A DNA stretch of 64,000 nt from NCBI GenBank assembly GCA_900618065.1, contig UYIL01000003.1, positions 930,001 through 994,000 of the forward strand. The letters run 5' to 3'. The notes under the pieces are model-generated. The model made no database searches. It had not been told where the DNA came from and was given only the letters and a program-made list of their open reading frames with translations. Made by a program: the position numbers and the translations under genes. The stretch comes from Streptococcus thermophilus. GTDB taxonomy: Bacteria; Actinomycetota; Actinomycetes; Mycobacteriales; Mycobacteriaceae. Below, piece by piece: positions 17,631-25,406 of this stretch. The stretch's first letter is position 1. Each line of letters opens with the position of its first letter.

Positions 17631-18304
17631 TTTTCGGCAAGAAATCCCGTCCAAACTCCGGCCAGCGTCATCCAATCCACCCCGGCTGGCCGGAGTCCAC
17701 GCCGACCGTGTTCATCCCGGGCAACCACCGTTTGCGCCTGCGCCCGCTGAACATCCAGGACGGCAAGGACTGGGCACGGATGCGCATTGCCGACGAGCCC
17801 ACCCTGCGACCGGTCGAACCTACTGTTAGCGGCACATGGCGCGATGCTCACTCTCAGTCCGCGTGGATGTCGAACTGGACCAACCTGCGCCGCTACGCCC
17901 AAGACGGCGTGATTGTCCCGCTGGCCATTGAGCATGACGGGGCTTTCATCGGCCAAGTCACCCTGGGCAATATCCAGCACGGCGTGATCGGGGAGTGCTG
18001 GATCGGCTACTGGGTGCACTCGCCTTATTCCGGGCGGGGCATTGCGACGGTTGCGTGCGCCCTCGGGGTGGATCACGCCTTCGCGCGCATCGGCATGCAC
18101 CGTGTGACCGCCACTTACCTTCCCGACAACCCGGCCTCCGGCAGAGTTCTCGCGCACGCCGGTTTCCGGGAGGAGGGTTACCTGAAAGAGAACTTGCATA
18201 TTGACGGCCGGTGGCGCGACCACCACTTTGTCGCCCAGAATATTGACGACCTGCCCGGATCAGCAGTGGAAAGACTCGCCGCGCAGGGCCGTCTGTGGAT
18301 TTAA
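17627..18304 (+). CDS. GNAT N-acetyltransferase (RimJ-type)
   Basis: 225 aa. The GNAT fold covers about residues 38-205: HRLRLRPLNIQDGKDWARMR opens the domain, the acetyl-CoA loop region is PYSGRGIATVACALGVDHAF (GRGIAT is the Q/RxxGxG/A-type motif), and LPDNPASGRVLAHAGFREEGYLKENLHIDGRWRDH closes it as in RimJ/RimL. Such enzymes acetylate the N-terminal amine of ribosomal or other proteins. Coupled to glp by a 4-nt overlap. Target unknown; a link to the Glp/GlpR module is only positional. Confidence 0.85.
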   Translation: MIFGKKSRPNSGQRHPIHPGWPESTPTVFIPGNHRLRLRPLNIQDGKDWARMRIADEPTLRPVEPTVSGTWRDAHSQSAWMSNWTNLRRYAQDGVIVPLAIEHDGAFIGQVTLGNIQHGVIGECWIGYWVHSPYSGRGIATVACALGVDHAFARIGMHRVTATYLPDNPASGRVLAHAGFREEGYLKENLHIDGRWRDHHFVAQNIDDLPGSAVERLAAQGRLWI

Positions 18305-18331
18305 AATCCGTGCTAATTCTCCCGGCGTGGT

Positions 18332-18346
18332 TCGGTCTGGGACCGA
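18332..18346 (+). terminator. Possible weak hairpin terminator
   Basis: TCGGTC-TGG-GACCGA forms a perfect 6-bp stem with a 3-nt loop, followed by CTTTCC, 28 nt after the acetyltransferase stop. The U-tract is weak. Confidence 0.35.
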
Positions 18347-18419
18347 CTTTCCGTGGCTAGTGTCGAGCTAATAACAAGCAACTAGCAACCTGTCCTGTGT
18401 GCAGAAAGGTCGTGGGCCC

Positions 18420-19538
18420 ATGTCCGGTAGCCTCAGCCTGATCATCGTCCTCATCGTCGTGGTGTGGGCGATTGTTCTCGCTCCGATGGTGTTCGGGGAC
18501 TCCAAACCCATCAGGCGCTCCGGCGAGGGGTACGACGAAACCCGCGTCCTCCACCAAGGTGGCACCACTGATGTGCAGGGCCGCCGCCGCCCGCGCGTGA
18601 CCAAAGCGGATATTCACCACTTCGACGACTACGACAACGATTACGAGGTCGTCGAACCGGTGAAAACCGATAGCGGTTCAACGTCGTGGAAGAAGCTCAG
18701 CGCTGCAGCACAGCGCAATGTCATCGACGCAGATCCTGAGCCTGAGGCACTGATCAGCGCTCCCTGTGACGCCGACGCGAACCTCTACCCAGAGTCAGAA
18801 GCAGACCCCTTTGGCTTTTCCGAGGATGATGACACCACCGAGTACGAACTGGATGGGACGTACTTTTCGCCGGAGGATTTCGGTTACAGTACCGTCGTCA
18901 CGCTCGATGCGGATGAATCCGCAGACCTAGATGCCGATGTTGACGCTGATCTCGACGCCGACGTTGAGGCCGACACGGACACCGAGAACGAGTCTGCGGC
19001 TGAGCTCGACGGTGAAGATGACCTCGGTGCGGAAGATCTCGAGTCTGAGACAGATGCTGAAGCTGAGTTCGACGAAAGTGAGATCTCCTACGCCCGCGCA
19101 CGCCGCGGCCGGGGCGGCTGGGATCCGGAAACTGCGCAACGTGCCCGCGAGGACCGAGCCCGCCGCCGCCAGCGCACGATAACCGGGCTGGCTGCTGCGA
19201 CTATCATCGCTGCTGTATTCGCCTTTGTAGCGGGAGGCTGGGCGTGGGCCGCACCAACTGTCACCGCGGTACTTCTGGCCTGGTACCTGGTTGCGCTGCG
19301 CACCCAGGTCAAGCAAGAGCGCGAGCTGCACGCGCGCCGGATGCGCCAGCTCCACCGCGCCCGCTTGGGTGTAGTCTCCTCCGAGGAAGGCGCACCCGTT
19401 CCGGCGCATATGCGCCGCCCAGGCGCTGTGATTGTGGAGCTCGATGATGAAAGTGCTGACTTTGCTCACGTGCCCACCTACCGTCGCCCCATCGAGCAGA
19501 TTGATGAACCGGATACGCGATACCGCGACATTGCCTAA
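18420..19538 (+). CDS. glpR: Gephyrin-like receptor GlpR, membrane protein with acidic repeat linker
   Basis: 372 aa from ATG 18420 (ribosome binding site AGAAAGG). One TM helix at the N-terminus (SLIIVLIVVVWAIVLAPMVF), then a cytoplasmic region of about 230 aa. A strongly acidic low-complexity stretch at about residues 161-220 is built on Asp-Ala/Val-Asp repeats (DADVDADLDADVEAD). Two TM helices follow (about 255-293), then a C-terminal charged tail. The topology and location near glp match GlpR, which recruits Glp to the membrane at the division site in C. glutamicum. The conserved N-terminal motif KPIRRSGEGYDETRVLHQGG is probably an interaction segment (inference). Confidence 0.8.
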   Translation: MSGSLSLIIVLIVVVWAIVLAPMVFGDSKPIRRSGEGYDETRVLHQGGTTDVQGRRRPRVTKADIHHFDDYDNDYEVVEPVKTDSGSTSWKKLSAAAQRNVIDADPEPEALISAPCDADANLYPESEADPFGFSEDDDTTEYELDGTYFSPEDFGYSTVVTLDADESADLDADVDADLDADVEADTDTENESAAELDGEDDLGAEDLESETDAEAEFDESEISYARARRGRGGWDPETAQRAREDRARRRQRTITGLAAATIIAAVFAFVAGGWAWAAPTVTAVLLAWYLVALRTQVKQERELHARRMRQLHRARLGVVSSEEGAPVPAHMRRPGAVIVELDDESADFAHVPTYRRPIEQIDEPDTRYRDIA

Positions 19539-19562
19539 CTGCGGCCAGTAACATCACGGGGT

Positions 19563-20093
19563 ATGACTGACGCTTCCGTGACAACTGCTGACCCGACCAC
19601 CCAAACCAACCCCAACCCGGGCAAGTCCGCCCAACTGTGGGCAAAGTTCAGCGACACCGCCCTGAAGCGCGCGGTGTTTTCTGCTTTCTACTCGGTCAAA
19701 GCCCCCTACTTCCGCACCGTCATGCCGCGTGTTCGCGAGGCTGTGCCGGGCCGCTGTGTGGTGCGCCTGGGCAAATGGTGGGGTGTGCAGAACCACATTG
19801 GCACCTTCCACGTCATTGCTGGCCTGAACGGCGCTGAAGCCGCAATGGGGTTGTTGTGCGAGGTCTCGGTTCCGGACACCCACCGCTGGATCCCGCGCGG
19901 CATGCGCGCAGACTACCCGAAGAAATCCACCGGCGGCCTGACCATCACCGCGACAGCGGACTTCCCCGACTTTGACACCATCACCCGCGAGACGGGCGGC
20001 CAGCTGGTCACCATCGACTGTCAGATCGTCGACGACGCTGGTGTTGAACCCATTACCGCCGAGATTGACGTCTGGGTCACCGCGAAGAAGTAA
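19563..20093 (+). CDS. DUF4442 / hotdog-fold thioesterase-like protein
   Basis: 176 aa, soluble. Residues about 45-170 show the DUF4442 hotdog pattern: ALKRAVFSAFYSVKAPYFRTVMPRVREAVPGRCVV, the helix-associated NHIGTFHVIAGLNGAEAAMG (HxGT-type core) and repeated beta strands to the C-terminus. Homologues are predicted acyl-CoA or related thioesterases; no substrate can be read here. It begins 24 nt after glpR and ends convergently, 11 nt before the TPP enzyme stop. Confidence 0.75.
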   Translation: MTDASVTTADPTTQTNPNPGKSAQLWAKFSDTALKRAVFSAFYSVKAPYFRTVMPRVREAVPGRCVVRLGKWWGVQNHIGTFHVIAGLNGAEAAMGLLCEVSVPDTHRWIPRGMRADYPKKSTGGLTITATADFPDFDTITRETGGQLVTIDCQIVDDAGVEPITAEIDVWVTAKK

Positions 20094-20104
20094 CCCGTAA
20101 AGGC

Positions 20105-21748
20105 TTAAGACAAAGGCTCCGCCTGCTCCTGGTCCACGCGCACGTGGAGCAGAGCGACCCGGCCGCCTTCCACCTGGCGGATTGCTTCTTCGACGACATT
20201 GTCCACCTGCTCCGGGTCATCCAGCTTCGCGGCCCACGCCCCGTTCGCCTCAGCCAGTCTGCAGAACTCCGGGTTCTCCAGCTGAGTGCCGCTGACACGG
20301 CCGGGGTAGTGCTTCTCCTGGTGCATGCGGATCGTGCCGTACTGGGCGTTATCCACGACCACGATCAGTACGGGGGTGTGGTAGCGCACGGCAGTGATCA
20401 GCTCGTTGCCGTTCATCATGAATTCGCCGTCGCCGGTGAACACGACCGTGAACCGGTCCGGGAACGCCAGCTTCGAAGCGATCCCAGCCGGCAGCGAGTA
20501 ACCCATCGAACCCAGACGGTTCGCGATCATCGACGGGAATGCTCGCGTAGGGAAGAACCGTTGCGGCCAGAAGCAGTGGTTGCCGGCACCGTAGGTGCAC
20601 ATCGCGTCATCGGGAAGCTGTTTGATGAGTGCCTCCATGACATCGTGCATGTCTACGCAGCCCGCGGGCTCGTCATAACGCTGCGCAACCGTCGGCAACG
20701 TGGAGTGCTCCACGTGCAGTTTGCGTGCCCGACTAAACCATTCGCCGGTGTCGGGCGTTGAACCGATGTTGAGGCTGCCCAGTGCTTCGGCGAAAGCCTC
20801 CGGCGAGGCGATGATGTGGCGGGTCACCGCGGCTGTGTGGCCGACAAGGTCGGGGTCCGGTGTGATCACGATGTTTGAGGCACTGTAGTCCTGCCGGCGG
20901 GTGAAGTTGTCGGTGGGTTTGTCCCACAGGACGCCACCGACGGTGATGAGTAGGTCAGCGTCGTCGAGAAGCTGGGCGGTCTCTTCCTTGCGCGCGGTGC
21001 CCAGCCACCCGGCGTTGGCAGGCGAGTCGAAGTCGATGCGGTCGGAGGAACGGGTATCGCACACGACGGGAATCTCGTGCTCCTCCGCAAAACGCTGCAC
21101 GGCATCGCACGCTTCCTGTGTCCAGCCCTGACCACCTTCGAAGATGAGCGGGCGCTCGGCCTTTTCCAGGTGCTGCTTGAGCACGGCTGCATCGGCATTG
21201 GAAACGCCTCCGTGCGCGACCTCAATGGGGGGCGCGAGCTCGCCGCCCGGGAACTCAGCAGCCACCACGTCTTCCGGCAAACCGACAACGACCGGGCCCG
21301 GGCGGCCTTGCTGGGCTAAGCGCATCGCATTGGCAACCACACCGCTGGCGCGGTCGGGCTCGTCAATGATGAACACGCCTTTAGCAATCGATCCGAACCA
21401 CTGATGCGGGTCGAACTCCTGGAAGGACTCGCGGTAGCGGTCTTCGCGCGGGATCAGACCAATGAAGAGCACGAGCGGGACGGCATCCTGCCAGGCGGTG
21501 TAGACACCGATCTTCGCGTTGGCGGCGCCCGGGCCGCGGGTGACCATGACGACCCCGGGTTTCCCGGTCGCCTTGCCGTACGCGTCCGCCATGTAGGCCG
21601 CGCCGCCCTCGTGGCGGCACACGATGGTGGAGATGTCGGTGTCGTACAATCCGTCGAGCACGGCGAGGTAGCTCTCACCGGGAACGAGGAAGACTTGTTC
21701 TGTCCCGTGGTCTTTCAGGGTCTGGGCGATGGCCGAACCGACGTGCAT
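20105..21748 (-). CDS. Thiamine-diphosphate-dependent enzyme, acetolactate-synthase-like
   Basis: 547 aa. The N-terminal PYR domain has the activating Glu in CRHEGGAAYMADAYGKATG; a central domain follows; the C-terminal PP domain has the ThDP/Mg motif GDGEFMMNGNELITA...DNAQYG. The overall layout is that of IlvB-like enzymes. It is not in an ilvBNC operon and no small subunit is adjacent, so it is probably not the biosynthetic acetolactate synthase. Benzoylformate decarboxylase-, oxalyl-CoA-type or catabolic acetolactate synthases share the fold, and the substrate cannot be decided by eye. Confidence 0.85.
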   Translation of the reverse strand: MHVGSAIAQTLKDHGTEQVFLVPGESYLAVLDGLYDTDISTIVCRHEGGAAYMADAYGKATGKPGVVMVTRGPGAANAKIGVYTAWQDAVPLVLFIGLIPREDRYRESFQEFDPHQWFGSIAKGVFIIDEPDRASGVVANAMRLAQQGRPGPVVVGLPEDVVAAEFPGGELAPPIEVAHGGVSNADAAVLKQHLEKAERPLIFEGGQGWTQEACDAVQRFAEEHEIPVVCDTRSSDRIDFDSPANAGWLGTARKEETAQLLDDADLLITVGGVLWDKPTDNFTRRQDYSASNIVITPDPDLVGHTAAVTRHIIASPEAFAEALGSLNIGSTPDTGEWFSRARKLHVEHSTLPTVAQRYDEPAGCVDMHDVMEALIKQLPDDAMCTYGAGNHCFWPQRFFPTRAFPSMIANRLGSMGYSLPAGIASKLAFPDRFTVVFTGDGEFMMNGNELITAVRYHTPVLIVVVDNAQYGTIRMHQEKHYPGRVSGTQLENPEFCRLAEANGAWAAKLDDPEQVDNVVEEAIRQVEGGRVALLHVRVDQEQAEPLS

Positions 21749-21817
21749 GGCTCTCCTTGGTGGCGGGGTTACTTACCCCTCCTAGAGTGCCCTGCCACGC
21801 CGGATCCTGCCACTGAC

Positions 21818-22555
21818 CTAGAGTTCGAGCGGAGTTATCCGCAGCCCCGTCTCGCGCCGCCAAGAACCGAGCAAGTGGGTGTTCACCACGCCTGTTGCCT
21901 GCATGAACAGCCATGCTGACTTCGGACCGATGAAAGTGAAGCCACGGGCTTTGAGGTCTTTGGCCAGCGCAGCGGATTCATCTGTCCGGTCGGGAATATC
22001 CAGCATGGTTTTCGGCTGCGGCATTGCGGCAGGCTGGTAGGCCCACACGAGTTCGGGCAGGCATGTTCCGTCGCGTCGCATCGCGACTGTTGCCTCAGCG
22101 TTGGTGATCACAGCGGTGAGCTTCGTTCGGTTTCGGATGAGAGCGGGATTGTCCAGCATCTTCTCCACGTCAGCCTCGGTCATTTGCGCCACGATGTAGG
22201 GGTCGAAACCGCTGAAGGCACGGTTCAGAGCGGGGAACTTCCGCAGCACCGCACGCACGGACAATCCGGATTGCAGGACTTGGAAGCATAGGGCACGAAA
22301 CATTTCGTTCTCGCTGAGACCGGGCACGCCCCACGTCGTGTCGTAGTACAGGCGCGTCAGCGGGTCCGTGGCTGCCCACGGCGGGCGGGCCTTGCCGTCC
22401 TCGCACATGACGGGACCGACAATGGCCGGTCTGTCTTCCAGCAGGGGAGCGAGCAGGCGGGCGTGCAGCGGGCAGTCGTCGATGGTGAGGAAGTCGAAGG
22501 GGAGGTGGTCGTAGGTGCAGGTGCAGTGTGTTTCGAAGTCGAGGTATGTCGTCAT
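21818..22555 (-). CDS. Divergent DNA-3-methyladenine glycosylase I (Tag family)
   Basis: 245 aa from ATG 22555. The Tag-like core begins near residue 78 (YYDTTWGVPG) and runs through LQSGLSV, FDPYIVAQMTEADVEKML, IRNRTKLTAVITNA, ARGFTFIGPKSAWLFMQATGVVNTHLLGSW. Compared with E. coli Tag, as I recall it, the EGQQAGLSW segment with Glu38 and Trp46 reads FQVLQSGLSV, and the zinc ligands H-x3-C read H-x3-S. A 65-aa N-terminal extension with Cys and His (HCTCTYDH, CPLH) replaces the usual start and could hold a different metal site. Tag excises 3-methyladenine; here activity is uncertain. Confidence 0.75.
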   Translation of the reverse strand: MTTYLDFETHCTCTYDHLPFDFLTIDDCPLHARLLAPLLEDRPAIVGPVMCEDGKARPPWAATDPLTRLYYDTTWGVPGLSENEMFRALCFQVLQSGLSVRAVLRKFPALNRAFSGFDPYIVAQMTEADVEKMLDNPALIRNRTKLTAVITNAEATVAMRRDGTCLPELVWAYQPAAMPQPKTMLDIPDRTDESAALAKDLKARGFTFIGPKSAWLFMQATGVVNTHLLGSWRRETGLRITPLEL

Positions 22556-22611
22556 ACCCTCGTTAGACTGCTTGAGGTGCCCGTTTGGTTCCACGTTGTA
22601 GGGTTGAATTC

Positions 22612-23019
22612 ATGAATAGACCGGCCGTGCGCGACTTTGCGCTGCTCCTTGCACGTTTCATCGTGGGAGTGGTGTTCATCGCGCGGGGGTACCAGCACTG
22701 GGTTGGAATAGGAATGCGCGAGACCGCGCAGCAGTTGGCCAAGGCTGGTGTGCCGCAACCACGGTTGGCCGCGTACGTGGCGGGGTCTGTGGAGTTGATC
22801 GGTGGCGCGCTGCTCATCATCGGTTTGCTCACCACCATTATCGCCGGATTGATGGCCGTGATGGTGTTGGTGGCGGGCTACTTCATCCACCTGCCGAACG
22901 GATTCTTCGCCGAGGACGGCGGGGTGGAGTACCCGCTGATGCTCGCTGTGTTGCTGGGCCTGATCTTCGTGTTCGGCGCAGGCCGGGCGAGCTTGGATCG
23001 GGTGCTGGTTGATGGTTAG
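22612..23019 (+). CDS. DoxX-family membrane protein
   Basis: 135 aa from ATG 22612. Four TM helices are predicted; ARFIVGVVFIARGYQHWVGIG, then GSVELIGGALLIIGLLTTIIAG and HLPNGFFAEDGGVEYPLML are typical DoxX/DoxD signatures. In mycobacteria a DoxX protein forms part of a membrane oxidoreductase complex for thiol redox balance; more generally the function is unclear. The end overlaps the next gene (ATG 23012), so the two are translationally linked. Confidence 0.88.
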   Translation: MNRPAVRDFALLLARFIVGVVFIARGYQHWVGIGMRETAQQLAKAGVPQPRLAAYVAGSVELIGGALLIIGLLTTIIAGLMAVMVLVAGYFIHLPNGFFAEDGGVEYPLMLAVLLGLIFVFGAGRASLDRVLVDG

Positions 23020-23668
23020 CCACACTGAGGTGCAGAAAGCGCTTTCGGCGCGTATCGACGGCGAAGATCCCGGCCTCGACAACGCCATCCTCGACGCTCA
23101 CCTCGCCGGCTGCCCCGAGTGTCTGGCTTTTTGGGAGCGGTCACTGAGACTGACCAGTTCCTTGAGCCTGGTGGAGGCCGACGGTGCCATGGCCCCGCCC
23201 AAGGATCTCTCCGATGTCATCTTCGCTGGGGTGGAGGGGGAGTTCCGCCGTGTTTCTTCTCGGCGTGTGGTTGCTTTGGCGGTGGGCCGGATTTTCCTTG
23301 TCATCCTTGCCGTGATTCACGCGTTCTGGGCTGGCGACTATGTCTTGTCCGCAACGGTCACCACCGATAACCCGTCCGTGGCGCATCCGCTCATCGGCTT
23401 AGCCGCTGTTCACGTCGGTATTACAGCCGCTTTGCTTTTCGCGGCCTGGAAGCCTGGTCAGATCCCCGGCATCCTGCTCATTGTGGGCGCAATGTTCGGC
23501 TTCACGGTCGGCTTCGTCGTGCTGGAGGCCGTCTCTGGCAGTGGGACAGCGCCGTGGATGCAGTTGTTCACATTGCTGTTCACTTGCCTCGCGTTGGTGT
23601 TCATGTGGTTCGCGGACAAGGGGCTGGCGAACCCGCTGCGGCGCCTCAGTTCGGGTCCGCTGGCGTAG
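23012..23668 (+). CDS. Membrane protein with N-terminal ZAS-like zinc finger (zf-HC2)
   Basis: 218 aa from ATG 23012, which overlaps the DoxX stop. The N-terminal cytoplasmic domain contains H-x3-C-x2-C (AHLAGCPECLAF), the core of zinc-binding anti-sigma factors. Four TM helices follow (around 87-112, 127-147, 153-175, 181-203). No ECF sigma factor is adjacent, so if it is an anti-sigma its partner lies elsewhere. The pairing with DoxX suggests a redox-linked function, which is inference. Confidence 0.7.
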   Translation: MVSHTEVQKALSARIDGEDPGLDNAILDAHLAGCPECLAFWERSLRLTSSLSLVEADGAMAPPKDLSDVIFAGVEGEFRRVSSRRVVALAVGRIFLVILAVIHAFWAGDYVLSATVTTDNPSVAHPLIGLAAVHVGITAALLFAAWKPGQIPGILLIVGAMFGFTVGFVVLEAVSGSGTAPWMQLFTLLFTCLALVFMWFADKGLANPLRRLSSGPLA

Positions 23669-23763
23669 CTGGAATACTGCTCGGTCATATTGCCCTCATC
23701 GCATGCTTTTGACCAGTAACTTTGCGCGAGCAGTATTCCGGAAAAGGTCCAGCAGTATTCCAG
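23669..23763. repeat. Intergenic inverted repeat with an additional alternative right arm
   Basis: GGAATACTGCTCG (23671-23683) and CGAGCAGTATTCC (23727-23739) are perfect 13-nt inverted copies separated by 43 nt. A second right arm, AGCAGTATTCCAG (23751-23763), is the exact complement of CTGGAATACTGCT (23669-23681). Two mutually exclusive hairpins are therefore possible. It fills the gap between two convergent genes. There is no long U-tract, so it is not an ordinary terminator. Confidence 0.85.
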
Positions 23764-23778
23764 CGGGATAGGGAAAAG

Positions 23779-25356
23779 CTAGGTCCAACTCGGAAGCCAC
23801 ATGAGTTGGTTGAACCAGCTATCCGGAATGACGAAGCCGTAGAGGATCGGGGAGAAGTACAGGAACATCCCAATGACCGTAGCTAGGTAGCAGACCACGG
23901 CGAACTGGCCCCACGTGATCGGGTACCCGGCGATTTTATGCAGCCCCGGCACCGGCCGACCTTTCTTGGCCACGTTCCCCAAGGCCAGAGCAAGAAGCAC
24001 GATGGTGAAGGGGACCAACGGTGCGGCGTAGAAGAAGTACATTTGGCGGTCGAAGGCCACCAGCCAAGGCAGGAAGCCCGCCGCGAAACCGATGAGCGGC
24101 AGGATGACGCGACGATCTGCGCGGGAGATCCACGCCCAGATCGCCCACAGCAGGATCGGGACTGTCAGCCACCAGATAGCGGGTGTGCCGAAGAGGTAGA
24201 TCATGCGGCGGCACTCCTGTCCGCCAGCGCACTCGATGCCGGTGGAGGAGTAGAACAGGATTGGGCGCGACGCCACCAACCAGGACCACGGCTTGGAGTC
24301 CCACGGGTGGGAGTGGCCTGAGGAGGAGGTCAACTCACTGTGGAAGTTGAGCACGGACAGGTGGTAGTACAGCCAGCCGCCGAAGGCATCGGGCAAGCTG
24401 CCCAGCCACGGCCAGTCGGAGTCGGCGATAGTGCCGTCGACTGCCGCGTGGCGGTACACCGAGGTTTCGGACGCGAACCAGGCGCGCCACGACCACAGGT
24501 AGAGCACCGCCGGGATGAGCACGATCGATGCCAGCGCCGAGGGCACATCGCGCAGCAGCGTTCCAGCTACGGGCTTTTCCACGCCGTAGCGCCGCCGCAA
24601 GTACAAGTCATAAAAGGACGACAGCAATCCGAAGAAGGCGATGTAGTACAGGCCGGACCACTTCACAGCCAGGGCGCACCCGAGCACGACACCAGTGGCA
24701 AAGCGCCACCAGCGGAATCCCAGCCGCGGGCCGTACGGGCCGGAGGCGGCGATGGTGCCGTCACGCCAGGCGCTGTAAAGCCTCTGATGCACTTGGCGCA
24801 TATCTCCCGCGAGCGTCCACGCGGCTACAACAACGGGAAGCAGAATGAACACATCCAGCATGCCGAAACGGCTGATGACCAGCAGCACACCGTCGCAAAG
24901 AGCAATGATGCCCGCGAACATTGCCACCACCCACGACTGCGAGATGCGCCGCGCGAGCAGCATGATGAACACCACAGTCAACGCACCGAACAGGGCCGCC
25001 ACGAAACGCCAGCCGAGCGGGGTGTACCCGAACAGTGCTTCACCGAGTGCGGCGAGCTTCTTGCCCAGCGGCGGGTGCACCACCAGGCCGTAACCCGGGT
25101 TCGACTCAATACCGCCGATGACCGGGTTGAACGACGAACGGTAAATGTCCCAGGCTTGAGGGACGTAGTGCTTCTCGTCGAAAACCGGGGTGCCTTTCGA
25201 CACTGCCGTGGTCACTCCGATGAATCGCGTGAAGAACGCCAGCACGGCCACCACCGCTGTGGTGACCGTGTCGCGGCGGTCCCAGGGCACCGTCACAGGT
25301 GCGGTGGGGGCGGGACGGTCCACGCGCACTTTCGCAGCCACTAGTGTCGAACTCAC
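23779..25356 (-). CDS. pmt: Protein O-mannosyltransferase (GT39)
   Basis: 525 aa from GTG 25356, which begins SSTLVAAKVRVDRP and leaves 50 bp to the divergent rsmI. Transfers mannose from polyprenyl-phosphate-mannose to Ser/Thr of exported proteins. The PMT_2 marks are the DE-containing first loop (VFDEKHYVPQAWDIYR, with the catalytic Asp-Glu), VHPPLGKKLAALGEALFGYTPLGWR, and about 10-11 TM helices. The terminal region (HKIAGYPITWGQFAVVCYLATVIGM) is typical of PMT_4TMC. Likely substrates include secreted Rpf proteins such as the rpf2 product in this window (Rpf2 O-mannosylation is known in C. glutamicum). Confidence 0.93.
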   Translation of the reverse strand: MSSTLVAAKVRVDRPAPTAPVTVPWDRRDTVTTAVVAVLAFFTRFIGVTTAVSKGTPVFDEKHYVPQAWDIYRSSFNPVIGGIESNPGYGLVVHPPLGKKLAALGEALFGYTPLGWRFVAALFGALTVVFIMLLARRISQSWVVAMFAGIIALCDGVLLVISRFGMLDVFILLPVVVAAWTLAGDMRQVHQRLYSAWRDGTIAASGPYGPRLGFRWWRFATGVVLGCALAVKWSGLYYIAFFGLLSSFYDLYLRRRYGVEKPVAGTLLRDVPSALASIVLIPAVLYLWSWRAWFASETSVYRHAAVDGTIADSDWPWLGSLPDAFGGWLYYHLSVLNFHSELTSSSGHSHPWDSKPWSWLVASRPILFYSSTGIECAGGQECRRMIYLFGTPAIWWLTVPILLWAIWAWISRADRRVILPLIGFAAGFLPWLVAFDRQMYFFYAAPLVPFTIVLLALALGNVAKKGRPVPGLHKIAGYPITWGQFAVVCYLATVIGMFLYFSPILYGFVIPDSWFNQLMWLPSWT

Positions 25357-25406
25357 GGGTGATGATCTTACTGTGTGCCCCGCGCTGCTTGTGACAAGCT
25401 GGGTGC

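Noticed and set aside
24340..25344. Forward open frame opposite pmt
   Set aside because: His/Arg/Gln-rich translation without a domain, opposite a clear GT39 gene.
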